Shown: positions 42,740 through 50,837 of the stretch, piece by piece
How positions within the stretch are numbered: the stretch's first letter is position 1
How the letters are laid out: each line of letters begins with the position of its first letter
IMG/VR virus record: IMGVR_UViG_3300042549_005931
Location: 1 to 64,000 of that record
Length of the DNA stretch: 64,000 nt
Source of the DNA: a virus
Strand: one strand, 5' to 3'
Translations under genes and position numbers: made by a program
Notes under the pieces: generated by a model
Databases searched by the model: none
Told to the model about the DNA's origin: nothing
What the model saw: the letters and a program-made list of their open reading frames with translations, nothing else

Positions 42740-43381
42740 TTATGGTTTAGGGGGGTGAAAAAGGAATGGTTTAGGGGTGACAAATAAAAATTTACTTATA
42801 GCATATCTACCATACCCAGAAAATGGTGTGTTGTTTTGTATCATTTTTATAGGATTTACTGAGTGTAGATTATGAGATGGGAATATTACTAATCTATTAT
42901 TTTTATATTCTATTTCTGTTCTTTCATCACCCAACATTAAATTACCACCTTCAAATGATTGTGGAGTTTTATTACACCAATATATACAGGATAAAATGGC
43001 TTGGTCCTTGTGAGGTTTATAATAATCACTATCTTGATAGTAACTAATAAATGTTCGGTCATGTCCCACAAATTTAAAATATTTAAATTCATTGGGTAAA
43101 TCGTCTATAATATCGGATACTTCCTCATTATATATTTTTTCAAAATTATTTAATATGGTTGATGTTTCTCTTTTTTGGTATAAATCATCTAAAAATAAAA
43201 CATTATTTTTCTTTAATGGTATTTTTGTTTCGAGGTCTATTGCACCATTAGATTTTTCAGGAGGTAACATAATTTCCTCTTTAGTTAAAAAATCTAACTC
43301 TAACCAATTCTTTTTTAATTCGTCATCATTAAAAAAATCATCAATAATTAAATAATTGTAAGAACTACTTGTAACTTTCAT
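42740..43381 (-). CDS. Fe(II)/2OG oxygenase
   Basis: A 213-residue protein. DSDYYKPHKDQAILSCIYW contains the metal pair His124 and Asp126, FEGGNLMLGD is the usual strand, FPSHNLHSVNPI gives His173 and GYGRYAISKFL gives Arg192. The tail ends in FLFHPPKP. The N-terminal 60 residues begin with NYLIIDDFFNDDELKK as in PKHD-type hydroxylases. Third member of the array. Confidence 0.85.
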   Translation of the reverse strand: MKVTSSSYNYLIIDDFFNDDELKKNWLELDFLTKEEIMLPPEKSNGAIDLETKIPLKKNNVLFLDDLYQKRETSTILNNFEKIYNEEVSDIIDDLPNEFKYFKFVGHDRTFISYYQDSDYYKPHKDQAILSCIYWCNKTPQSFEGGNLMLGDERTEIEYKNNRLVIFPSHNLHSVNPIKMIQNNTPFSGYGRYAISKFLFVTPKPFLFHPPKP

Positions 43382-43386
43382 TTTAT

Positions 43387-43950
43387 TTATTTTTTATAAC
43401 AATACCATCCGGTTAGTATGTATTTTGTTTCTGTATTTGAAATAACTCCTCTATGGGTGTGAGTAAAATCGGCTGGCCATATTAGTAATTTACCCACTTC
43501 CGCCTTTTCAATGTGATTTTGATATAAAAACTCGGTACCGCCATCTTTAACATCATTTAAATAAATCATCCACACTAATAATCTATCGATATATTCCTTA
43601 TCTCCATTTCTTTCACAATGCCACCCATAAAATCCTTCTCCTGGTTCGTATTTTTGAAGATTGAATGTTGATAATGAAAATGGATTCATGTGTTTTAAAG
43701 CAGAATACTTTTCTACATATTCGTCTATTCCAATGTTTACTGATTTGACTAATTCATCAAATAAATCATACCATTCAATATAATTTTTTTCACTTTCTAA
43801 TATACCCGGATAAAATAAAATTTCACTCGCTCTTTTAAAGTCTTCAGGTAATTCAGATGATTGTTTTAAATCAGAATGTTCAAATGTGGTGATAAATTCT
43901 TCACATATCTCTTTAGATAAAACATTAGGTTTAGAATATATAAAATCCAT
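43387..43950 (-). CDS. Fe(II)/2OG oxygenase with HxE metal motif
   Basis: A 187-residue protein: EPGEGFYGWHCERNGDKEY (His111, Glu113), RLLVWMIYLNDVKDGGTEFL, GKLLIWPADFTHTHRG (His164 or His166) and ETKYILTGW (Lys176 in place of the usual Arg). The HxE instead of HxD and a Lys for the 2-oxoglutarate carboxylate make it a variant, seen also in the neighbour 43952-44539. Both start MDFIYxK and are clearly duplicates. Confidence 0.8.
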   Translation of the reverse strand: MDFIYSKPNVLSKEICEEFITTFEHSDLKQSSELPEDFKRASEILFYPGILESEKNYIEWYDLFDELVKSVNIGIDEYVEKYSALKHMNPFSLSTFNLQKYEPGEGFYGWHCERNGDKEYIDRLLVWMIYLNDVKDGGTEFLYQNHIEKAEVGKLLIWPADFTHTHRGVISNTETKYILTGWYCYKK

Positions 43951-43951
43951 A

Positions 43952-44539
43952 TTATACTTTTAAAGAGTACCAACCCGTTATAATATATTTAGTTTTAGTG
44001 TTACTTATTTGTCCTCGATGATAGTGAGTCCAATCTGTTGGCCATATAAGTAACTTACCAGTTTCCGCCTTTTCAGTATGGTTTTGATACATAAATTCTG
44101 TACCCCCATCATCTAAATCATTTAAATAAACCATAAAAACTAACATTCTAGGTAATGTGGAGACATGTGCTCTCTCACAGTGCCATTGATGAAACCCTTC
44201 ACTAGGTTTGTATTTCTGTATATTATACCCATCTAAAACAAATTTAGACATGTTTTCTAAAGGTTCATAACGTTCAACATAATTATCAATTTCGAATTGT
44301 AATTTGTTTTGAAATTTATTAACTAAACTACCCCATTCTTTTTTATTTTCTTCCTTATCCAAAAAATTGGGCCAAAATGTAACGTCAGTAGACTGTTTTA
44401 TATAATCTACTTCTACAGCTTCACCATATTTTCCGGCAATACATCCTCTAGCACGTAATGGTGATGACTCAAATTTATTGATTAAATCCGCACACATTTC
44501 AGAAGATAAAAAATTGTTTTTTCTATATATAAAATCCAT
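43952..44539 (-). CDS. Fe(II)/2OG oxygenase with HxE metal motif, paralogue
   Basis: A 195-residue duplicate of the downstream gene: KPSEGFHQWHCERAHVST (His120, Glu122), RMLVFMVYLNDLDDGGTEFM, GKLLIWPTDWTHYHRGQ (His172 or His174) and KTKYIITGW (Lys184). Identical residues at all key positions indicate that the HxE/Lys set is conserved rather than accidental. The gap between the two copies is one base. Confidence 0.8.
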   Translation of the reverse strand: MDFIYRKNNFLSSEMCADLINKFESSPLRARGCIAGKYGEAVEVDYIKQSTDVTFWPNFLDKEENKKEWGSLVNKFQNKLQFEIDNYVERYEPLENMSKFVLDGYNIQKYKPSEGFHQWHCERAHVSTLPRMLVFMVYLNDLDDGGTEFMYQNHTEKAETGKLLIWPTDWTHYHRGQISNTKTKYIITGWYSLKV

Positions 44540-44540
44540 A

Positions 44541-45128
44541 TTATTTAAAAACAGTACCTCCTACCCACAATACTAAACTTTTACGAATACCCTTTGTTAC
44601 TGGTGTTACCCTATGTAAAATATAACTAGGAAATAACACCGCACACCCTTTTTCTTTAGGCATCTTACTTACTTTATTTCCCATCATCAACTCTAAATCA
44701 CCACCCTCATATTCATCGGGGTCAGATAATTGAACTGTTATACTAATTTTTCTTGTATTATAAGGATGTGGTCCAGTATCTACGTGCCAATCATAATGAC
44801 CACCATTTTCGTAGTATTGTGTGTATTGTACTGTATCTAAAATTGATGGTATATCGAATTGCCACATTTCTTTATTGGCCATCATAACAATATTGGATAA
44901 ACGACTATACACCCAATCTGTCTTTTCATCATGGGTTAACCATTTTACATCTGATTTTCGCATCGTATTCTCATCTTCAAACGCACCTGTGGATGCTTTT
45001 TGTATATCGTATAATTTTTGTAAATTATTTAACCATCCTAATTCTTCTTCGGAAAACGAATCGTAATAAGGATAAAACCCCATTGGGTTACTTTGACTAT
45101 GAACGGGAAATACCGGTTTTAAATCCAT
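44541..45128 (-). CDS. Prolyl-4-hydroxylase-like Fe(II)/2OG oxygenase
   Basis: A 195-residue enzyme. The ATG at 45128 is chosen because it gives MDLKPVFPV, matching the start of the paralogue 40951-41535; an upstream start at 45161 would overlap the previous gene by 23 bases. Ligands: HYDWHVDTG (His115, Asp117), FPSYILHRVTPV (His172), GIRKSLVLWVGG (Arg182). A canonical P4H-type active site. Confidence 0.9.
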   Translation of the reverse strand: MDLKPVFPVHSQSNPMGFYPYYDSFSEEELGWLNNLQKLYDIQKASTGAFEDENTMRKSDVKWLTHDEKTDWVYSRLSNIVMMANKEMWQFDIPSILDTVQYTQYYENGGHYDWHVDTGPHPYNTRKISITVQLSDPDEYEGGDLELMMGNKVSKMPKEKGCAVLFPSYILHRVTPVTKGIRKSLVLWVGGTVFK

Positions 45129-45138
45129 AACTTTTTTT

Positions 45139-45681
45139 TTATAATTCAAACGAAAAACCATATGACAAATTAATTCTTAATTTATCACCTTTAACTACTT
45201 CTGAAGAATGTTCCACTATACCAGCATCACACCTCCATAACATTTTTTCTTCAACTGGAAGTAATTCACCACCATATATTGGTTTACCTCCACCATCGGG
45301 AAACGAAATTAATAAATTATATCTAACAGTATAATATTCACGAAAACTATCATCAATGTGTGGTTCAACATATGAGTCTTCCCCAACAATCCCTATCCAA
45401 TCATAATTTACAGGTGCGTGTAAGGGATTTGTAATGTTTTCTAAATCTAATATTTTATTTCTTATTGCATAAAATATATTTGGTTTTTCATCATTGGGAT
45501 ATAATATTCTAAAATGACGTTTTAATCCTGATTTATATTGGTCTTTTTCTGAATTTACGGGTTGGGAAAAACTCATACCTGTTTGTTCGGATAATACCCA
45601 ATCTCTTAACTCCGATTGTTCATCATCATTAATAAAATCTCTATAACCATAGGTTCCGCCAAAATATACTTTTTCAAACAT
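45139..45681 (-). CDS. Fe(II)/2OG oxygenase
   Basis: A 180-residue protein resembling the 2OG-FeII_Oxy family: SYVEPHIDDSFREYYTVRY (His108, Asp110), GGELLPVEEKMLW, AGIVEHSSEVVKGDKLRINL (His158, Arg169). It is the oxygenase closest to the halogenase gene (6 bases away). The N-terminus YFGGTYGYRDFINDDEQ is like prolyl hydroxylases. Confidence 0.85.
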   Translation of the reverse strand: MFEKVYFGGTYGYRDFINDDEQSELRDWVLSEQTGMSFSQPVNSEKDQYKSGLKRHFRILYPNDEKPNIFYAIRNKILDLENITNPLHAPVNYDWIGIVGEDSYVEPHIDDSFREYYTVRYNLLISFPDGGGKPIYGGELLPVEEKMLWRCDAGIVEHSSEVVKGDKLRINLSYGFSFEL

Positions 45682-45687
45682 AATTTA

Positions 45688-47310
45688 TTATTTCAAATAT
45701 ATTAAAAAATCTGCGTGGTCTTGTAATATTTTTAAATTTAATAACATATTTCTTTTAAATTTCTCATCGAAAGTAAAAAAATGTTCTCTACGAACGTCAC
45801 TATTAGTGGCTCCATAAAGTTCAAACGCTCTTTCTCTATTAAATAAATGTAACCCATTAGTTATCGCATAAAAACTAGATACATCATACGCGTCATTAAT
45901 TGTTTTTATAAATTTACGTTCCGGCATAGTAATAGAACATTGTTCTAAGTATTTTTCTATGTTTTCTGTAATTTTATTTTTATCTCTAAATGTTTTCCAA
46001 AATTCAGAATCACTACGTTTTGTTAAATAATGTAGGTAAATAAAATCTTTAGTATCATCGTGAAATTTGTTCACTCTCTCATTATATCTATTAATATAAA
46101 ACTCATTGTTTGAAATAGCACCTAAATTATTGGAGATATACTCATTTAATGATGTAGTGATTGTCCAAATTGATGTTGCTTCTAACGGTTCGATAAAACC
46201 GGAAGACAAACCAATAGCTATACAGTTTTTAATCCACGTTTGTTTGTATCGTCCGGCATCATATGTAAATGGATTACCAAATTCGATATCGTTTCCAAAT
46301 CGTTCTTTGATTTCTTCCTTTGCTTGTTCATCTGAAATAAAATCTGAATCAAACACATAACCACAACCAAATCTACCTTCAACCGGTATCTTCCACATCC
46401 ATCCATATTTTAAAGCAATTGATTCTGTATATGGTGGTACATCATTACTTTCATTAGGGATTACAAATGGGATTGCTCGTTTCATTGGTAAACTATCTGA
46501 ATATGATTCCCATTCACCCTTAAAATGTTTACCGATAATTAATCTATTGAACCCACTACAATCAAACACAAAATTACAAGGTAATTTATCACCCCGTTTA
46601 GTTGTAATTTCTTTTATAGAACCATCATTTTCATTACTTATAATTTCATTGAGTTCGGATTCAACATACCTAACTCCACGGTACATAGCATTCTTTTTTA
46701 AAAACTTGGCCAATAATCTAGCGTCAAAATGCATACCAAAACTAGATAATGAATTAAAATGTGTAATTGGGTTTTGGTCTTTATTATCTATATTTACAGA
46801 TGGAATAAAGTTAACTAAATTTCTTTTTGATGCATTAGCACTAAATGAAATATCATCCAATGATTCTCCTTTAGCAATTGAATTTAAAACTAAAGTAGAA
46901 ATCCCACCACCATTTGTTGCATCATTAGTTTCGAATGAATTTACATTTGTGTTTTCAAAAAATGGGTGAAAATATGACGTATCATCACCATTCCAATCGG
47001 TAAATTTAATACCACTTTTGATTGTTCCTTTCGCATATTTTACAATATCTGAAACGGAAATTCCTACACTGTCCATAAAATGAACAAAATGTGGTGTTGT
47101 TCCTTCACCAGCACCTAAAATACCAATTTCAGCACTTGCCAATACGGTAATATTAATCCATGGATAGTTTTTCTTTAAAAATAAAGCAGTCATCCATCCG
47201 GCAGTTCCACCACCTACAATGACAAAATTGAATTTATTTTCTATAACCTTGTCTAACGATTGGTCCATAGGGCCAATAGGACCGATTGGTCCAATTTGTT
47301 CTTCTTCCAT
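45688..47310 (-). CDS. Flavin-dependent tryptophan halogenase-like enzyme with GPIGPIGPM N-terminus
   Basis: A 540-residue protein of the tryptophan halogenase family. FAD motif IVGGGTAGWMTALFLKKN (31-48), GILGAGEGTTPHF, the putative catalytic Lys102 in GIKFTDW (aligned with PrnA Lys79), the signature GWMWKIP, and GFIEPLEATSIW with the conserved Glu. It makes HOCl from FADH2, O2 and chloride, and the Lys passes the halogen to an aromatic ring. Residues 6-15 read IGPIGPIGPM, an odd collagen-like tag. It lies between the oxygenase array and the fibre genes. The substrate could be a free or a protein aromatic residue. A flavin reductase is not seen here. Confidence 0.88.
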   Translation of the reverse strand: MEEEQIGPIGPIGPMDQSLDKVIENKFNFVIVGGGTAGWMTALFLKKNYPWINITVLASAEIGILGAGEGTTPHFVHFMDSVGISVSDIVKYAKGTIKSGIKFTDWNGDDTSYFHPFFENTNVNSFETNDATNGGGISTLVLNSIAKGESLDDISFSANASKRNLVNFIPSVNIDNKDQNPITHFNSLSSFGMHFDARLLAKFLKKNAMYRGVRYVESELNEIISNENDGSIKEITTKRGDKLPCNFVFDCSGFNRLIIGKHFKGEWESYSDSLPMKRAIPFVIPNESNDVPPYTESIALKYGWMWKIPVEGRFGCGYVFDSDFISDEQAKEEIKERFGNDIEFGNPFTYDAGRYKQTWIKNCIAIGLSSGFIEPLEATSIWTITTSLNEYISNNLGAISNNEFYINRYNERVNKFHDDTKDFIYLHYLTKRSDSEFWKTFRDKNKITENIEKYLEQCSITMPERKFIKTINDAYDVSSFYAITNGLHLFNRERAFELYGATNSDVRREHFFTFDEKFKRNMLLNLKILQDHADFLIYLK

Positions 47311-47326
47311 AATTTTATTTTATTTT

Positions 47327-47860
47327 TTAATTGTTTTCTTGATTATTTTCTTGTTCCAACTGTTGTTTGTATTTTCTATCTAATTCGGTCAAAATTTCGG
47401 GATTATTTTCAACATCTAATATTGTGATTGATGGTGGTGTTTCTTGTAAAACCCATTTGAGTTCGGATTCGTTCCAAATATAAACATAATTATCGGATTC
47501 TAATCCTTCAGGTAATTCTGTTGGCATTGGAACTGGTGGTTTCCATGTAAATGTATCGGGGTCCAATATAAATGATGCGTACGAAACAGGTTTGGCACCA
47601 TAAAAAGCGTCTGCCACCGGGTCATAATATCCACCTATTTTTGCGTAATTTTTTCTAAACGCGGGTTTACCACTTGGAACAAACGTGCCATAGTGATAAT
47701 GAGTACCAGCTCTTGTGTTACACGATGTTTGAATCCACGTTCCCCCTAATCCACAGTCTTCAGCTAAATATTCTTGTCCTCTGTGTTCTTGTTCATCAGG
47801 TACAACTAGTACATTTAATACCTGATTTGTTTCTTCGTCAATTTCTGCAAAATGTGCCAT
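47327..47860 (-). CDS. Phage structural protein of the MAHFA type (tail-fibre associated)
   Basis: A 177-residue protein with the start MAHFAEIDEETNQVLNVLVV, LGGTWIQTS, RKNYAKIGGYYDPVADAF and PDTFTWKPPVPMP. This order is a widespread marker in T4-like marine phages (cyanophages, pelagiphages), where it lies among tail-fibre genes. Role unknown. The C-terminal 30 residues are a Gln/Glu/Asn-rich tail. Confidence 0.8.
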   Translation of the reverse strand: MAHFAEIDEETNQVLNVLVVPDEQEHRGQEYLAEDCGLGGTWIQTSCNTRAGTHYHYGTFVPSGKPAFRKNYAKIGGYYDPVADAFYGAKPVSYASFILDPDTFTWKPPVPMPTELPEGLESDNYVYIWNESELKWVLQETPPSITILDVENNPEILTELDRKYKQQLEQENNQENN

Positions 47861-47864
47861 AATA

Positions 47865-48860
47865 TTATCCTGCGTAAGTTGTAAAGTTAGTTGTTTGATT
47901 TACTTCATGATAGAAATAACCATCCCCACCATTCCATCCACTTCCAGCGTTAAGTCTTTGTGGATTTGGATATCTAAGTCGGATTTGTCCGTTACCTCCT
48001 TTTGACCCATATGCGTAAGTCGAACTGGTTGTTGGGGTTGGGAATCCCCACGCTACGGCCTGTCCTCCACCTCCACCACCGGCACCTTCAGAATCGGCAC
48101 CTTGAGTAGAGAATTGACGACAACATGGGTCACGTCCGTCACCACCTCTACCTCCACCATTTTCACCACCATTAGCACCAGGGTCACCAGACCACGTTCC
48201 ACCACCTCCACCGGCACCATAGGTTCTACCTAAAGCGTTCGCACCATTACCTCCTTTTGTTGGTAATCCCCAACTATTAGTTTGACCAGCTTGACCCATT
48301 CCTCCCCCAGAACCACCAAAGAAATAAAATGCGGTAGTACCACCGTATCCTTGGTTACCGGAACCTCCTGGCATTTCATTATTCGGTGCCCCTGACCCAC
48401 CACCACCACAACCTCCGGGTTGTCCTGAATTGCAAGGGCTAGAATCCGCATTAAGTCCTGAAACACGGCTACCACCGCCTCCTCCACCTTGTCCTGTGTA
48501 TCCTAAAGCATTTGAGTTTCCACCTTGTCCACCATTTCCACCATAATCACTATCACCCGCACCACCACCACCTACGGTAAATGTGTAGTTAACGTTACGA
48601 TACATAGTTACGTTTGTTTGGCCAATCATACCGCCTCCGCCGCCGCCTCCACCATTATAGTATCCACCGCCACCACCTCCACCGACCATAGCCACTTGAG
48701 ATGTCCAATAAAATTGGTATCCATAAAATTCACTGAAAGAATCGGGAGTTCCTTTTCCCGCTGTTGAGCTTAAAGAACGTAATGAATATGAACCATTTAT
48801 TGCAGACAATTCATTACGAATTTGAGATAAGCTGATTGCACCTGAACCTTGTAATGTCAT
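47865..48860 (-). CDS. Glycine-rich fibre/adhesin protein
   Basis: A 331-residue protein beginning TLQGSGAISLSQIRNEL, a usual start of phage fibre-tip proteins. From about residue 58 on, it has polyglycine clusters separated by short variable pieces (runs of 6-8 Gly, then NSNALG, SRVSG, etc.), as in the polyglycine II sandwich of T4-like gp38 adhesins. Three Cys lie in the region. Likely receptor-binding tip or a fibre collar. It is preceded by a 49-base AT-rich gap. Confidence 0.8.
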   Translation of the reverse strand: MTLQGSGAISLSQIRNELSAINGSYSLRSLSSTAGKGTPDSFSEFYGYQFYWTSQVAMVGGGGGGGYYNGGGGGGGGMIGQTNVTMYRNVNYTFTVGGGGAGDSDYGGNGGQGGNSNALGYTGQGGGGGGSRVSGLNADSSPCNSGQPGGCGGGGSGAPNNEMPGGSGNQGYGGTTAFYFFGGSGGGMGQAGQTNSWGLPTKGGNGANALGRTYGAGGGGGTWSGDPGANGGENGGGRGGDGRDPCCRQFSTQGADSEGAGGGGGGQAVAWGFPTPTTSSTYAYGSKGGNGQIRLRYPNPQRLNAGSGWNGGDGYFYHEVNQTTNFTTYAG

Positions 48861-48909
48861 AATTAAAAATTGTTATATAAATCTACATATAAATACAAAG
48901 TTAATAAAA

Positions 48910-50445
48910 TTATTGAACATTTTTTATCATCTCAATTAATTTTTTATTATCTATTGATGTTTTCATTGCTTGTTCTACGTTATATCTATATGTTTCCATC
49001 CACATCGAAAAATCACCATCTAATAGGTACGTTTCATTTTCTTTTTTAAATGTTTCTTTTGGTATTAAAGTTTCACAAAGCCCAACACCGACCTCAATAT
49101 AACTAATAATTGGGAATGTATCAACTTTATTTCTATCAAAAATGTTGGGTGTACGTTCTTTCCATGTTTTTAATTTTTTTTCTAATGTTTTAGGTATGAT
49201 TGTACGTTCTTTATACTCTTTCCAAAATGGAGTATCATTTCTTTCAGTTAAATAATGGTAATATAAAAAATCTAAAACACTATCATTAAAATTGTTGAAA
49301 TACTCATTATATTCTTCTCTAAATAAATCAGAGGGATGTGTAAAGTTCATTTTGGTAAGATATGTTAATTGAGATATGGCAATCCATATTGATGTGGCCT
49401 CAATTGGTTCTGTAAATCCCGCACTTAAACCAACAGATATACAATTTTTAACCCACACATCTTTAAATCTACCCGCATTAAAATCAATTACTTTATTAAT
49501 CTTAATTTCTTTACCAACCATTTCTTCCACTTCTTTCTTAGCTTCATCTACACTGATATAATTTTTATCAAAAATATAACCGCAACCATATCTACTTTGT
49601 AAAGGTATTTTCCACATCCAACCATATTTCATGGCAATTGCATCTGTATGTGGTTGTATAATGTCATCTTCTTTATCTAAAAAGAATGGTATCGCACAAT
49701 TGACTTTAAGTTGATTCTCATATGAAATCCACTCACTTTCATAATGCTTACCTATAATTAATCTTTTAAACCCACTACAATCAAAAACAAAATCAATATT
49801 AGATACTGTTATATCCTCAGTTAAGTTGATTGAACATATATTTCCGTTTTTATCATTTTGAATATCTTTTACAGTACCTTCAATTCTTTTTATACCTCTT
49901 TCTTCAGCCTTTTTTCTTAAAAATTTTGCCATTAAAGAAGCATCAAAATGATATGAATAACTTACAACTTTTTTAAATGTGTCATCGATATATAGATAAG
50001 GAGATTTATTATTATATGATAATAAATGAGTGATTAATGTGTTATCTAAATTTTCGTCGTTTGCAATTAAATTTGTAATGGTATAATTTGTTGCGTTAGG
50101 TGTTAAACCAACTGAAATAACATTTCCAGATTTAACAATCTCTTCAAAATTTAATGATTTATCTTCCACACTGAAACCATGCATATATTTTGTACCATCA
50201 CCTCTCCAATTTTCAAAATTAATTCCTAATTTAAATGTGGCATCCGTTTCTTTAATTATTTCTTCTTCACTTATACCCAAGTTATATAGAAAATATGGGA
50301 ATATCGGTACAGAACCTTCACCAGCACCCAAAATACCTATTTCCTCACTTTCAATAAGTGTGATATTATAATCAGGTGCAATTTTGTTTAAATAAAGAGC
50401 GGTTAACCAACCTGCAGTACCACCACCTACTATTACTAATTTCAT
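48910..50445 (-). CDS. Flavin halogenase-family protein lacking the catalytic lysine
   Basis: A 511-residue homologue of the 45688-47310 protein. FAD motif LVIVGGGTAGWLTALYL, GILGAGEGSVPIFPYF, GWMWKIPL and SAGFTEPIEATSIW are all present. At the position of the catalytic Lys it has Asn76 (KLGINFENW, versus SGIKFTDW in the paralogue). It may thus be a flavin monooxygenase or act by a different residue; halogenation in the PrnA way is doubtful. It lies in the fibre gene cluster, upstream of the Gly-rich adhesin. Confidence 0.85.
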   Translation of the reverse strand: MKLVIVGGGTAGWLTALYLNKIAPDYNITLIESEEIGILGAGEGSVPIFPYFLYNLGISEEEIIKETDATFKLGINFENWRGDGTKYMHGFSVEDKSLNFEEIVKSGNVISVGLTPNATNYTITNLIANDENLDNTLITHLLSYNNKSPYLYIDDTFKKVVSYSYHFDASLMAKFLRKKAEERGIKRIEGTVKDIQNDKNGNICSINLTEDITVSNIDFVFDCSGFKRLIIGKHYESEWISYENQLKVNCAIPFFLDKEDDIIQPHTDAIAMKYGWMWKIPLQSRYGCGYIFDKNYISVDEAKKEVEEMVGKEIKINKVIDFNAGRFKDVWVKNCISVGLSAGFTEPIEATSIWIAISQLTYLTKMNFTHPSDLFREEYNEYFNNFNDSVLDFLYYHYLTERNDTPFWKEYKERTIIPKTLEKKLKTWKERTPNIFDRNKVDTFPIISYIEVGVGLCETLIPKETFKKENETYLLDGDFSMWMETYRYNVEQAMKTSIDNKKLIEMIKNVQ

Positions 50446-50482
50446 ATGATAAATTATTTACATAATTTAACAAAAAAAATCG

Positions 50483-50836
50483 TTAAATGGAAGGGGTGTT
50501 AGGTGTTGTTGCAGTGGCCCACGGTAATGGTAAATTATATTTACCAATTAATTGTGATTCACTATCTATATTATTTTGTATTTGGGTTTTAAATTCTTCA
50601 ACATTAAGATTATTTTCCAACCATAATATGATAGTTTCTCGAGTTATCCCTGAATAATTAATAAATGTTCCACTATTTGGTGATGGTAAATCTAATTTAC
50701 CCGAAATAAATAAGTCAACACCATCTTCTCTTGTACCTCTATACACATATGTTATTGCACTAATTACATCATTTAAACCATCTAATGATTTTTTTGGATG
50801 TAAATTCATAATTTCCCATTGATATACCATTTCCAT
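50483..50836 (-). CDS. Phage protein of the DUF7936-like type
   Basis: A 117-residue protein (start MEMVYQWEIMNLHP; an alternative ATG two codons on). ITRETIILWLEN with a VEEFKTQIQNNID helix and the closing LPLPW recall short tail-region proteins of T4-like marine phages that begin YxWxI. Function unknown; possibly a fibre chaperone or connector, as it directly follows the collagen-like fibre gene with one base between. Confidence 0.6.
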   Translation of the reverse strand: MEMVYQWEIMNLHPKKSLDGLNDVISAITYVYRGTREDGVDLFISGKLDLPSPNSGTFINYSGITRETIILWLENNLNVEEFKTQIQNNIDSESQLIGKYNLPLPWATATTPNTPSI

Positions 50837-50837
50837 A

